Assembly (NCBI RefSeq): GCF_001040945.1
Contig: NZ_CP011930.1
Span: forward strand, 5,203,021 to 5,267,020
DNA length: 64,000 nucleotides
Source of the DNA: Herbaspirillum seropedicae
GTDB lineage: Bacteria; Pseudomonadota; Gammaproteobacteria; Burkholderiales; Burkholderiaceae_D
Reading direction: 5' to 3'
Both the position numbers and the translations under genes were made by a program. Shown here piece by piece: positions 8,817-18,440 of this stretch. Under the pieces are notes generated by a model. The model saw only the letters and a list, made by a program, of their open reading frames with translations. It did not search any database and had not been told where the DNA came from. Numbering within the stretch: the stretch's first letter is position 1; each line of letters starts with the position of its first letter.

Positions 8817-8934
8817 CCCGTTCGGACTGAGTAGCGGCAATGCCGCGTATCGAAACCTGACCTGAGCCCGTCGAAGGGCGCTCCGTCCGCGCGCCTTCGA
8901 TACGGCCCTCGCGGGCCTACTCAGTCCGAACGGG
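8817..8934. repeat. REP/BIME-like intergenic palindromic element inside the transporter operon
   Basis: Outer arms cccgttcggactgagtag (8817-8834) and ctactcagtccgaacggg (8917-8934) form a perfect 18-bp inverted repeat 118 bp long overall. Inside are further pairs: gtatcgaa (8847-8854) with ttcgatac (8896-8903), a small gcggc/gccgc hairpin directly after the left arm, and ggcc-rich arms near 8904-8916. A related but diverged copy occurs at 15060-15186. The build resembles the REP pairs common in proteobacterial intergenic regions. Confidence 0.85.
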
Positions 8935-8973
8935 AGTAGATGTCCGCGCTCCCCCTTCAGGAACAGGAGACCC

Positions 8974-9888
8974 ATGAAAACCATCCGCGCCTGGCAACTG
9001 GCGGTGCTGCTCGCCCCCGCCGTGCTGATCTACGCCCTCTTCAGCGCCCTGCCCCTGCTCGATACCCTGCGCCTCGGTTTCTACACCGCCAATGATGCGG
9101 GCGTGCGCAGCTTCGTGGGCCTGGACAACTATCGCACCATCCTCTTCGACCCCGACTGGTCGGCGGCCTTCTGGAATGCGATGTGGAACAACGTCAAGTT
9201 CTTCTGCATCCACATGGCCCTGCAGAATCCCATCGGCCTGTTGCTGGCCACGCTATTCAGCCTCAAGGGCCTGCGCGGCGCGCGTACCTACCGCACGCTG
9301 ATCTTCCTGCCCACGCTACTGTCGGTGGTGATCATCGGTTTCATCTGGCAATTGATCCTCTCGCCGCTGTGGGGCGTGGGCGAGAAGCTGCTGGGCACAG
9401 TCGGCCTGGCCGACTGGTTCGCGCCCTGGCTGGGGCAGGAATCCACGGCGCTGCTGACGCTGTCGCTGATCTCGGTGTGGCAGTACGTGGGCATCCCCAT
9501 GATGCTGATCTACGCTGCCCTGCTGGCCGTGCCCGAAGAAGTGCTGGAGGCGGCCCATGCCGAGGGCGCCAGCGCCATGCGCATCTTCTGGCAGATCAAG
9601 CTGCCGCTGATCTATCCGACCCTGGGACTGGTGACCATCCTCACCTTCGTGGCCAACTTCAATGCCTTCGACCTGATCTATTCGGTCAAGGGAGCGCTGG
9701 CCGGTCCCAACTATGCCTCCGACCTGCTGGGCACCTATTTCTATCGCACCTTCTTCGGCTACCAGGCGCAGATCGGCAGCCCGACCATGGGCGCGGCGGT
9801 GGCGACCCTCATGTTCCTGGTGATCCTGGGCGGCGTGGGCGCCTACTTCGTCCTGGTGCAGCGGCGCTTGACGCGCTACGCCATGTGA
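8974..9888 (+). CDS. sugar ABC transporter permease (MalF-type)
   Basis: Inner-membrane permease of 304 residues with about six hydrophobic segments, beginning WQLAVLLAPAVLIYALFSALP. The cytoplasmic coupling loop that docks on the ATPase carries the EAA motif (EVLEAAHAEGASAMRIFWQI, followed by KLPLIYP). It belongs to the binding-protein-dependent MalF/UgpA class and would pair with the MalG-type partner encoded 16 bases downstream. It follows the REP-like element with its own ribosome-binding site (aggaga before 8974). Confidence 0.93.
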   Translation: MKTIRAWQLAVLLAPAVLIYALFSALPLLDTLRLGFYTANDAGVRSFVGLDNYRTILFDPDWSAAFWNAMWNNVKFFCIHMALQNPIGLLLATLFSLKGLRGARTYRTLIFLPTLLSVVIIGFIWQLILSPLWGVGEKLLGTVGLADWFAPWLGQESTALLTLSLISVWQYVGIPMMLIYAALLAVPEEVLEAAHAEGASAMRIFWQIKLPLIYPTLGLVTILTFVANFNAFDLIYSVKGALAGPNYASDLLGTYFYRTFFGYQAQIGSPTMGAAVATLMFLVILGGVGAYFVLVQRRLTRYAM

Positions 9889-9904
9889 GCGGCGGGAGGA
9901 CGAC

Positions 9905-10807
9905 ATGCTGGCCTCTTCTCCCCTCTCGACTTCTTCCACTTCCGCCACCATCATGCGCAAACCTACGCTGATCCAACGCAGCTTCGGCCAGGCCGGCCAT
10001 CTCTGGGTGCATACGGTGCTGTGCCTGTATGCAGTCATCGCGCTGTTTCCGATTGCGCTCATCCTCATCAATTCGGTCAAGACCCGCAACGCCATCTTCG
10101 AAGGCCCGATGGCCTTGCCCACTGCCGAGACGCTGACCTTCGCCGGCTTCCAGAAGGTGCTGGCCGGCACGCACTTCCTGCTCTACTTCGGCAACAGCCT
10201 GGCGGTCACAGTGGCGGCGCTTTTCCTGATCGTGCTGTTCGGCGCCATGGCGGCCTGGGCGCTGACCGAGTACCGTTTCTTCGGCAACCGCGCGCTCAAT
10301 TTCTTCATCGCCATCGGCATCATGATCCCGATCCGGCTGGGCACGGTCTCCATCCTGCAACTGGTGGTGGCGCTGGATCTCATCAATACGCGCACCGCGC
10401 TGGTGCTGGTCTATACCGCGCAAGGGCTGCCGCTGGCGGTGATGATCCTGTCCGAGTTCATGCGCCAGATTCCCGGTGAATTGAAGGACGCGGCGCGCTG
10501 CGATGGCGTGGGCGAGCTCAGCATCTTCTTCCGCGTGATCCTGCCGCTGCTGCGCCCGGCCATTGCCACGGTGGCGGTGTTCACCATGATCCCGGCCTGG
10601 AACGACCTGTGGTTCCCGCTCATCCTCGCCCCCGGCGAAGACACCCGCACCGTGACGCTGGGCGTGCAGCAATTCATCGGGCAATACGCCACCGACTGGA
10701 ATTCGGTGCTGGCCGCCTTGTCGATGGCGGTCATCCCGGTGCTGCTGCTGTACATGGCCTTCTCGCGCCAGCTCATCCGCGGCCTGACCTCCGGCGCCGT
10801 CAAATAA
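9905..10807 (+). CDS. sugar ABC transporter permease (MalG-type)
   Basis: Inner-membrane permease of 300 residues. After a Ser/Thr-rich leader come about six transmembrane segments (the first is LYAVIALFPIALILINSV) and an EAA-type coupling loop (ELKDAARCDGVGELSIFFRV followed by ILPLLRP). It is the partner of the upstream MalF-type permease. The start at 9905 has a ggagga ribosome-binding site four bases away; an internal ATG at 9953 is an alternative that would remove the unusual leader. The ATPase gene begins 24 bases after the stop. Confidence 0.92.
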   Translation: MLASSPLSTSSTSATIMRKPTLIQRSFGQAGHLWVHTVLCLYAVIALFPIALILINSVKTRNAIFEGPMALPTAETLTFAGFQKVLAGTHFLLYFGNSLAVTVAALFLIVLFGAMAAWALTEYRFFGNRALNFFIAIGIMIPIRLGTVSILQLVVALDLINTRTALVLVYTAQGLPLAVMILSEFMRQIPGELKDAARCDGVGELSIFFRVILPLLRPAIATVAVFTMIPAWNDLWFPLILAPGEDTRTVTLGVQQFIGQYATDWNSVLAALSMAVIPVLLLYMAFSRQLIRGLTSGAVK

Positions 10808-10831
10808 TCCCCCGCATCCAAAGGAGACTTC

Positions 10832-11965
<1,134 letters not shown>

Positions 11966-11967
11966 TC

Positions 11968-12894
11968 ATGGACGGCATCGCCTATCTGGTCGGCGTGGAT
12001 GGCGGCGGCACCAAGACCCTGGTGCGGCTGGCCAGCCTGCACGGCAAGACGCTGGGGCAGGCCAGCGGTCCCGGCTCGGCGCTGCGCAACGGTGCGGCGC
12101 ACGCCTGGCGCGTGATCGGCCGGACCATCGAAGCAAGCTTCGCCGCCGCTGGACTCAAGCGTCCCGCCGATCAGGCATTGGCCGTGGGCATCGGCATCGC
12201 CGGCGAGAACGTGGCGCAGTGGTCCGCCGATTTCCGCACCATGGCCCCGGCCTTCGGCGCGCTGGACATCGTCAACGATGGCGTGGCCACGCTGCTGGGC
12301 GCGCATGGCGGCGCACCCGGCGCCATCGTGGCGGTGGGCACTGGCACCATCGGCCTGGCCCTGGATATCGACGGCAGCCGCCGCGTGGTCGATGGCTGGG
12401 GTTTCCCCAGCGGTGACGATGGCAGCGGCGGCTGGATGGGCCTGCGCGCCCTGCATCACGCCCAGCTGGCGCTGGATGGCCGCAGCCCGCGCGGCCCGCT
12501 GGCCGACGCCGTGCTGGCGCTGTGCCGCGCCGAACTGCCCGCCCATCCAGGCCAGCCCGCCCGTGACGAGCGTGCTACCCTGCTGGACTGGCTGTCCCAG
12601 GCCGACCAGGCCGCCTTTGCCCGCGCCGCCCGGCCCGTGGTGGCGCAGGCCGCCAACGACGAAGCCGCGCGCGCCATCCTGCAAGCGGCGGCGGCCGAGA
12701 TCAGCCTGATGATCGCCACCCTCGACCCCGCGCAGCGCCTGCCGCTGGCCCTGTGCGGCGGACTGGCGGCGGCCCTGCAAGCCTACCTGGACCCACGCCA
12801 GCAGGCGCGCATCGTAGCGCCCCAGGCCGATGCGGTCGACGGCGCCCTGCTGCTGGCGCAGCGCGCCCTGCAAGCAAAGGAAACCCCGGCATGA
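11968..12894 (+). CDS. BadF/BadG-type sugar kinase, probable N-acetylglucosamine kinase
   Basis: ASKHA-fold kinase of 308 residues. The phosphate-1 loop is VGVDGGGTKTLVRLA and the phosphate-2/adenosine region is GAIVAVGTGTIGLALDIDG. The best fit is the eukaryote-like GlcNAc kinase family (BadF/BadG/BcrA/BcrD ATPases). It sits between the ABC ATPase gene and nagA, overlapping nagA by an ATGA. It would therefore phosphorylate imported GlcNAc (or a deacetylated or oligomeric form) to the 6-phosphate used by NagA. The exact sugar is inferred from the neighbours. Confidence 0.87.
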   Translation: MDGIAYLVGVDGGGTKTLVRLASLHGKTLGQASGPGSALRNGAAHAWRVIGRTIEASFAAAGLKRPADQALAVGIGIAGENVAQWSADFRTMAPAFGALDIVNDGVATLLGAHGGAPGAIVAVGTGTIGLALDIDGSRRVVDGWGFPSGDDGSGGWMGLRALHHAQLALDGRSPRGPLADAVLALCRAELPAHPGQPARDERATLLDWLSQADQAAFARAARPVVAQAANDEAARAILQAAAAEISLMIATLDPAQRLPLALCGGLAAALQAYLDPRQQARIVAPQADAVDGALLLAQRALQAKETPA

Positions 12895-14018
12895 ACACAC
12901 CGACCGAACTGCACGGCAACGTGCTGACCCCGCAAGGCTGGACCCATGGCAGCATGGTGTTCGACCAGCGCATCCGCTCCATCGACGGCAGGCCGCTGCG
13001 GCGCGAACCGCGCCTGATCGACGAGGGCGACTACATCCTGCCCGGCTTCATCGATTTGCACGTGCATGGCGGCGGCGGGCGCGACGTCATGGAAGGCGGC
13101 GACGCGGTGCAGGTACTGGCGCGCCTGCATGCGCGGCACGGCACCACCAGCCTGCTGGCCACCACCATGACGGCGCCGCTGGCAGAACTCGAAGTCGCCC
13201 TCAAGGCCATCCGCACCTCCACCGATACGCGCCCGCCCGGCCATGCACGGGTGCTGGGCGTGCATCTGGAAGGACCCTACATCAACCCCGGCAAGCTGGG
13301 CGCACAGCCCGACTTCGCCATCGAGGCTTCGCTCGAGCAGGTCGATCATCTCAACAGCCTGGCCCCGATCCGGCTCATCACCATCGCCCCGGAAGTGGAC
13401 GGTCACCTGAAGCTGGTCTGCAAGCTGGCCCATCGCGGCATGAAGGTGCAGATCGGCCACACCGACGGCAGCTATGACGACGGCGTGGCGGCGCTGGCGC
13501 ATGGGGCTTCGGGCTTCACGCATCTCTTCAACGCCATGAGCGGCTTTCATCACCGCGCACCCGGCATGGTCGGCGCAGCATTGGCCCATGCCCAGTATGC
13601 CGAGCTGATCCCCGACCTGCTGCACGTCCACCCCGGCGCGATCCGCGCGGCGCTGCGTTCCATCCCGCGCCTGTTCTGCGTGACCGATTCGACGGCGGCC
13701 GCCGGCATGCCCGATGGCGACTATGCGCTGGGCCGGCAAGTGGTCCACAAGTGCGCCGGCGGCGTGCGCCTGGACGACGGCACCCTGGCCGGCAGCATCC
13801 TGACCATGGACCAGGCCCTGCGCAACCTCATCTCGCTGGGCATGGACGTGGCCGAGGCATCGCTACGCACCTCGACCTATGCCGCCGATTACCTGGGCCT
13901 GGCCGACCGTGGCCGGCTGGCCACTGGCTGCCATGCCGACGTGGTGGTGCTGGACCGGCAGTTCGCCCTCAAGGCTGTCTATGTGGAAGGAGAAGAGATT
14001 GACCTCGCTGATGCTTAA
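12891..14018 (+). CDS. nagA: N-acetylglucosamine-6-phosphate deacetylase
   Basis: Metal-dependent amidohydrolase of 375 residues converting GlcNAc-6-P to glucosamine-6-P plus acetate. Visible signatures are the first metal motif LPGFIDLHVHGGGGRDVMEG, the catalytic/metal Glu in GVHLEGPYIN, the metal His in IGHTDGSYDDG, THLFNAMSG and the substrate Asp in VTDSTAAAGMPDG. The start ATG overlaps the kinase stop (ATGA at 12891-12894), giving translational coupling and a length normal for NagA. It overlaps the start of the SIS-domain gene at its 3' end. Confidence 0.95.
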   Translation: MNTPTELHGNVLTPQGWTHGSMVFDQRIRSIDGRPLRREPRLIDEGDYILPGFIDLHVHGGGGRDVMEGGDAVQVLARLHARHGTTSLLATTMTAPLAELEVALKAIRTSTDTRPPGHARVLGVHLEGPYINPGKLGAQPDFAIEASLEQVDHLNSLAPIRLITIAPEVDGHLKLVCKLAHRGMKVQIGHTDGSYDDGVAALAHGASGFTHLFNAMSGFHHRAPGMVGAALAHAQYAELIPDLLHVHPGAIRAALRSIPRLFCVTDSTAAAGMPDGDYALGRQVVHKCAGGVRLDDGTLAGSILTMDQALRNLISLGMDVAEASLRTSTYAADYLGLADRGRLATGCHADVVVLDRQFALKAVYVEGEEIDLADA

Positions 14019-15021
14019 GGAAGCCCGCTCCGCCGCCGATTACGTGGCCGTGCAGCTGACCCGCGACCAGGATCGCTATGCCGCGCTGGGAGCGCGCCTG
14101 CGCGCCGCGCCACCCGCCAACATCGTCACGGTGGCGCGCGGCAGTTCGGACCATGCGGCGACCTATTGCGCCTATCTCATCATGGCGCGCCTGGGCCGTA
14201 TCGTGGCCTCGCTGCCGATGTCGCTGGTCACGCTGAACCATGCACCCTTGCAAGTGCGCGATGCACTGGCCATCGCCGTCTCGCAATCAGGCCAGAGCCC
14301 GGACGTGGTGGAGCCGATCCGCTACTTCCACGCCCAGGGCGCAACCACGGTGGCGCTGGTCAACCAGGCCGATTCGCCACTGGCCAGCGCGGCGCAATGG
14401 AGCCTGCCATTGCATGCCGGGGTGGAGTCCAGCGTAGCGGCCACCAAGAGCTTCATTGCCAGCCTGGTCGCCAGCGCCTTGCTGACGGCGCACTGGCAGG
14501 ATGACGCCGCGCTGCTGAACGCCCTGGCGCAGTTGCCCGACGCCTTGCGCGCCGCCTGCGCATGTGACTGGTCCGATGCGGTACAGGCGTTGACGCCTGC
14601 CGACCGGATCATGGTCGTGGGACGCGGCATCGGCTTCCCGCTGGCGCTGGAAGCGGCCTTGAAGTGCAAGGAGACCTGCGCCATCCAGGCCGAGGCCTTC
14701 AGCGGCGCGGAAATCAAGCACGGACCGATAGCCTTGATCGAAGAGGGTTATCCCTTGCTCATGTTCGCCATCCGCGGCCCCTCGCAGGCGGGCATGCTGG
14801 CCTTGGCCGCCGAGATGCGGGTACGCGGCGCCAAGGTCTTGCTGGCCGCGCCCGAGGATGTGGTGGAACGCGACCTCACCTTGCCGGTGGCGGCCACGCC
14901 GGACCTCGACCCCATCGTGGCGATCCAGGCCTTCTACGTGATGGCGGCGCAATTGTCGGCGGCGCGCGGGATGGATGCGGACCGGCCACGGCATCTCAAC
15001 AAAGTCACAAAGACGAACTAA
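13999..15021 (+). CDS. SIS-domain glucosamine-6-phosphate deaminase (NagB-II type, GlmS-like without glutaminase)
   Basis: Cytosolic protein of 340 residues with two SIS sugar-isomerase domains. It has VARGSSDHAATYCAY near 37-51, the phosphosugar-binding SQSGQSPDVVEP, and in the second domain ETCAIQAEAFSGAEIKHGP. It lacks the N-terminal glutaminase of GlmS, which is the build of NagB-II/AgaS deaminases that turn glucosamine-6-P into fructose-6-P and ammonia. The TTG at 13999 is preferred because aaggaga (13987-13993) lies five bases upstream; the first ATG (14011) is 17 bases away. It is the last gene of the operon and completes the route to glycolysis. Confidence 0.88.
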   Translation: MTSLMLKEARSAADYVAVQLTRDQDRYAALGARLRAAPPANIVTVARGSSDHAATYCAYLIMARLGRIVASLPMSLVTLNHAPLQVRDALAIAVSQSGQSPDVVEPIRYFHAQGATTVALVNQADSPLASAAQWSLPLHAGVESSVAATKSFIASLVASALLTAHWQDDAALLNALAQLPDALRAACACDWSDAVQALTPADRIMVVGRGIGFPLALEAALKCKETCAIQAEAFSGAEIKHGPIALIEEGYPLLMFAIRGPSQAGMLALAAEMRVRGAKVLLAAPEDVVERDLTLPVAATPDLDPIVAIQAFYVMAAQLSAARGMDADRPRHLNKVTKTN

Positions 15022-15059
15022 GTGCAAACCGGTCACGTTTCGCTCAGACACCCTGACTA

Positions 15060-15186
15060 CCGTTCGGCCTGAGTAGGCCCGCAGGGCCGTATCGAAGGTT
15101 CTCAAACCCTTGCACGCAGGCGCGCCCCATCAACAGACTCAGGACAAGCTTCGATACGCTACTGCGCAGCTACTCCGTCCGAACGG
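15060..15186. repeat. second, diverged REP-like element after the amino-sugar operon
   Basis: Outer arms ccgttcggcctgagtag (15060-15076) and ctactccgtccgaacgg (15170-15186) pair at 15 of 17 positions. Interior pieces match the element at 8817-8934 (gtatcgaag near 15079, ttcgatacgct near 15150, and a gactcaggacaagcttcg segment). It lies between convergent genes and could also help end both transcripts. Confidence 0.8.
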
Positions 15187-15205
15187 AAGGCGAACCGCCC
15201 GACGC

Positions 15206-16132
15206 TCACGCCTGCGCCTGCCGCGCCTCGTCGATAAAGGCGCGCAGGTAATCGATCTCCACATCACTCTCGCGCGCGCCCAGGTAGATGTGCTTGGCAA
15301 TGCCCTGCTTGCCCAGCCGCACCGGCACCACCTCCATCTGCTCGGCATATTCCAGCACCAGCCAGCGCGGCAGGGCGGCCACACCACGCCCGCTGGCCAC
15401 CATCTGCAGCATGATGTCGGTGGTCTCTATGGTCTTGTGACGGCGCGGCACGATGCCCGCCGGGGCCAGGAACTGGGTGTAGATGTCGAGCCGGTCCACC
15501 GGCACCGGATAGGTCACCAGCACCTCGTTGCTCAACTGCCTGGGCTTGACGTAATCGACATCGGCCAGCGGATGATCGCTTGCCACCACCAGCACCTGTT
15601 CATAATCGAACACCGGCTCGAACACCAGGCCCGGCTTGTCCAGCGGATCGGGCGTGACCAGCAGGTCGATCTCGTAGCCGAACAGCGCACCGATGCCGCC
15701 GAACTGGAATTTCTGCTTCACGTCCACATCCACATCCGGCCACGCCGCCAGATAGGGCGAGACCACCTTCAACAGCCATTGGTAACAGGGGTGACATTCC
15801 ATGCCGATACGCAATGCGCCGCGCTCGCCCTGGGCGAACTGGCGCAAGCGCTCCTCGGCCAGGCTCAGTTGCGGCAGCACGCGATTGGCCACGGCCAGCA
15901 GGTATTGGCCAGCTTGCGTGAGGCGCAGATGGCGTCCTTCACGCAGCCAGATATCGGTGCCGAGCTGCTGCTCCAGCTTCTTCATGCTGTGGCTCAGCGC
16001 AGATTGCGTGACATGCAGCACGCCGGCGGCGGCAGTGAGCGAGCCCTGGCGTTCGACTTCCTGCACGATGGAGAGGTGGATGCGGTCCAGCATAGGATGA
16101 ATGGAACTCATGAAAGGAGGAGATTGCATCAT
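15206..16132 (-). CDS. metR: LysR-family transcriptional regulator, MetR-like
   Basis: LysR-type regulator of 308 residues. The N-terminal helix-turn-helix is GSLTAAAGVLHVTQSALSHS. The effector domain begins LRIGMECHPCYQWL and contains EVLVTYPVPVDRLDIYTQF, both very close to the corresponding segments of E. coli MetR (IAIECHSCIQWL, LLIYPVQRSRLDV), the homocysteine-responsive activator of methionine biosynthesis. No met gene is in the window, so its targets are elsewhere. Starts at 16132 and 16111 are both possible and neither has a strong ribosome-binding site. A 7-base-spaced inverted repeat (ggaat/attcc) lies about 20 bases upstream. Confidence 0.85.
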   Translation of the reverse strand: MMQSPPFMSSIHPMLDRIHLSIVQEVERQGSLTAAAGVLHVTQSALSHSMKKLEQQLGTDIWLREGRHLRLTQAGQYLLAVANRVLPQLSLAEERLRQFAQGERGALRIGMECHPCYQWLLKVVSPYLAAWPDVDVDVKQKFQFGGIGALFGYEIDLLVTPDPLDKPGLVFEPVFDYEQVLVVASDHPLADVDYVKPRQLSNEVLVTYPVPVDRLDIYTQFLAPAGIVPRRHKTIETTDIMLQMVASGRGVAALPRWLVLEYAEQMEVVPVRLGKQGIAKHIYLGARESDVEIDYLRAFIDEARQAQA

Positions 16133-16571
16133 TTTATGTCATACACCTCACTAGCGGAATCACGTCAATTCCAGAGCGATTCCAGCTAGAAAATCACACC
16201 GCTGTTTGCTTTTAAAAACTTAGTTTTCTTTCTTCTCCCTTCTTTCTTCATTGCCGATTGCTACCCACGTCCTTTCTCCCTTCCTTGCAAATCGCTGACA
16301 ACATCGATTTTCCGCTAGAGCGCTTCTGGTGCGGCTTTGCAGTCAGCGCTCTGTCAGTTTCCCGCACGGCGCGATCCTCGATTTCGAAAAGGCGAGATTC
16401 AGAACCTTTCACCAATGCCGTGCTCGAATCCTAACAATGCCCCGCAGCGCCCAGCCAGCGGCGCTGTTACATCCCATCACAATTGCAAGGTCAACTGGGC
16501 GTCACCGCGTGCCGTTAGCCAGCTTATCGCAAGCTCATTTCCGGGCTTTGCCTTGGATCGAGGACTTCATC
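16133..16571. other. intergenic region upstream of metR-like and DUF3300 genes, no gene seen
   Basis: This 439-bp gap between divergent genes is more AT-rich than its flanks. It has a pyrimidine-rich tract near 16222-16250 (runs of ttc/ctt) and no open frame with coding character. It must hold the promoters of both neighbours; I see no confident -35/-10 pair. Confidence 0.4.
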
Positions 16572-18239
16572 ATGACAACAAGAAACAGATCTTCCGCCAT
16601 CATCGTCTCGGCCTCGCTGCTCGGTGCAGTGCTGGCGCTCTCGGCCTGCCAGAAGCAGGATGCGCCGCCGCCCACGGCCGCCGGTGCGCCGACCGCCCCC
16701 ACCGCCGCCGCCACGCCGCCTTACACGCCGCCGACCGCCGAGCAGCTTTCGCAGATGGTCGCGCCCATCGCCCTGTTCCCCGACAAGCTGGTGGCGCAGG
16801 TACTGGCCGGAGCCACCTATCCGGACCAGGTGGTCGCCGCCAACCAGTGGCTGGGACAGAACAGCGCGCTCAAGGGCGACATCCTCCAGGCCGCCGAAGA
16901 CAAGCAACCCTGGGACGTCAGCGTGAAGTCACTGACGATGTTCCCGGCAGTGCTCTCGCAGATGGCCGCCAATCCGGACTGGACGCGCGCCCTGGGCGAT
17001 GCCTTCGTCAACGATCCCAACGACGTCATGAACGCCATCCAGGCATTGCGCCTGAAGGCGCAGCAAGCCGGCCACCTGAAGAGTTCGCCGCAGCTGCGCG
17101 TCTCCACCACCGAACGCAGCACCAGCACGGTCCGCTACGAAACACCGCAGCCGGTCTACGCCGGCGCACCAGTGATCGCCCCACCGCCCCAGACCATCGT
17201 CATCGAATCCAGCCAGCCCGATACCGTCTATGTACCGCGCTACGACCCGGCCGTGGTCTATGGCGCACCGGTGCCGGTCTATCCCGGCTATGTCTACCGC
17301 CCGCCCAGCCATGTGGCCGATGAAGTGGTGGTCGGCGCGCTGTCCTTTGGCGTGGGCGTATTCGTGGGCGAAGCCATCAGCCATCATTCCGACTGGGGCT
17401 GGCATGACTGGGGCATGCACTGGGGCGGACCGGTGCAACAGGACCAGCCGGCGGTGGTGTACAAGAACACCAGCTATGTGTCGCATTCGACCACGGTGAT
17501 CAATCGCGTCACCAATAATGTCATCGTCAATAACAACAACCGCACGGTCAACAACATCAGCAACGTCAACAATGTTAGTAACGTTAATAACGTCAACAAC
17601 ACCCGCAATGTCGTCAACGAGAACCGCGTCGACCGTCGCGTCACCGTCAACAATGTCGACCAGCGCCGCGAAGCCGTGCAGGCAGCCCCGGCGGCCATGA
17701 GCATGCCGCACTTCACGGCGAGCGACGCCCGCATGGGCGCCACCCCGCACGCTCCGGCGCCACAGCAGATGGCGGCGCTGCACGAGCATGTTGCGCCGGC
17801 TGCGCCGGAACACGCCAGTGCGCAGCATGACGCCAGGGTGATGGCCGAGGAAAAGAAGATGGCGGAAGAGAGGAAGATGCCGCCGATGCAGCAGATGCAG
17901 AAGGAAGCGGCCAAGCCTGCCATGACGCGGATGGAGAACAAGGAAGCGCCCGCCGCACACATGACGCCGCCGGTCGCTCATGCGCAGCCAGCGCCGCAAC
18001 GCGAAGAGAAGATGAGTATGCCTACGCATGCCGCGTCGATGCAACAGCATGAGGCGCAAGCACATGCACCGGCGCCGCATCCGCCTGCGCAGCACGCGGC
18101 CGAAGCGCATGAGGTGGAAAAACATGAGGCGCAACAGCACCAGGCGGAGAAGCACGAGGAACAGAAACACGCTGCTGACAAGCATGAGGCTGAAAAGCAC
18201 GAAGGTGAGAAGCGTGAGGCGCAGCATCACAACGGTTGA
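16572..18239 (+). CDS. DUF3300-domain lipoprotein with Asn/Val-rich and His/Glu-rich low-complexity tail
   Basis: A 555-residue envelope protein. The signal peptide ends in a lipobox (LALSACQ, Cys about residue 24), so it should be lipid-anchored. After a Pro/Ala linker, the DUF3300 domain spans about 48-280 and starts YTPPTAEQLSQMVAPIALFP. The second half is low complexity. A run rich in Asn and Val (about 310-360, VNN-type repeats) suggests a beta-helix-like or adhesive segment. A His/Met/Ala-rich part follows, and the last 70 residues carry repeated KHE-type charged units. The domain has no assigned function; the His/Glu tail could bind metal, which is speculation. The start at 16572 is fixed by the signal peptide. 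Confidence 0.88.
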   Translation: MTTRNRSSAIIVSASLLGAVLALSACQKQDAPPPTAAGAPTAPTAAATPPYTPPTAEQLSQMVAPIALFPDKLVAQVLAGATYPDQVVAANQWLGQNSALKGDILQAAEDKQPWDVSVKSLTMFPAVLSQMAANPDWTRALGDAFVNDPNDVMNAIQALRLKAQQAGHLKSSPQLRVSTTERSTSTVRYETPQPVYAGAPVIAPPPQTIVIESSQPDTVYVPRYDPAVVYGAPVPVYPGYVYRPPSHVADEVVVGALSFGVGVFVGEAISHHSDWGWHDWGMHWGGPVQQDQPAVVYKNTSYVSHSTTVINRVTNNVIVNNNNRTVNNISNVNNVSNVNNVNNTRNVVNENRVDRRVTVNNVDQRREAVQAAPAAMSMPHFTASDARMGATPHAPAPQQMAALHEHVAPAAPEHASAQHDARVMAEEKKMAEERKMPPMQQMQKEAAKPAMTRMENKEAPAAHMTPPVAHAQPAPQREEKMSMPTHAASMQQHEAQAHAPAPHPPAQHAAEAHEVEKHEAQQHQAEKHEEQKHAADKHEAEKHEGEKREAQHHNG

Positions 18240-18248
18240 TGGCACTCA

Positions 18249-18306
18249 GGCTATCAGAGGGTTGAAAATCCTTGTGTCGGTGATTCGATTTCGCCCCGAT
18301 CCATCA
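18249..18306 (+). pseudogene. decayed 3' half of a tRNA-Phe gene (probable attachment-site remnant)
   Basis: The segment contains an anticodon arm with GAA flanked as ttGAAaat (near 18261-18269), the variable stretch gtgtc, and a T arm. The T arm is ggtga and tcgcc (5 bp with one G-T pair) around the seven-base loop ttcgatt, followed by an acceptor-like end ccatca where CCACCA would be expected. The layout matches betaproteobacterial tRNA-Phe from the anticodon arm to the 3' end. The 5' half (acceptor strand and D arm) is absent, so it cannot be functional. tRNA 3' halves are classical integration sites. Confidence 0.7.
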
Positions 18307-18440
18307 TGAATTTAAGCTTCAATGGAAAATTCCGTAACGAATTCCTGGCGCTCGAGTGCTCCAGGAATCAATTAGAAGCCAACGTGGTGATTGAAGATTC
18401 AGACAGACGGGACAGACCGAGAAACCCGGCTGAGCCCCCA
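18306..18440 (+). pseudogene. IS3-family transposase C-terminal fragment
   Basis: Reading from 18306 gives residues SFNGKFRNEFL and then QLEANVVIED. These resemble the DDE-domain end of IS3-family OrfB proteins (SFNGKFRDECLN... and the following helix). The rest of the frame degenerates into Pro/Arg-rich sequence. The usual downstream block (WR..YN..RPHSSL) is not intact, no terminal inverted repeats are recognisable, and the N-terminus is missing, so this is a decayed scar. Confidence 0.65.

Noticed and set aside
15206..16189. Long open frame on the plus strand opposite the MetR-like gene
   Set aside because: The minus-strand frame encodes a full LysR protein with recognisable motifs; the plus-strand frame is a high-GC antisense shadow with unnatural His/Gln-rich composition.
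17510..17660. Possible CRISPR-like or tandem DNA repeat in the aacaa/gtcaac-rich stretch
   Set aside because: The repetition follows the codons of the Asn/Val-rich protein segment, has no constant spacer length and stays in frame.
16929..18245. Minus-strand open frame opposite the DUF3300 gene, rich in Val, Asp and Arg/Leu repeats
   Set aside because: The repeats are the mirror of the low-complexity coding sequence on the plus strand, which has a signal peptide, lipobox and known domain.
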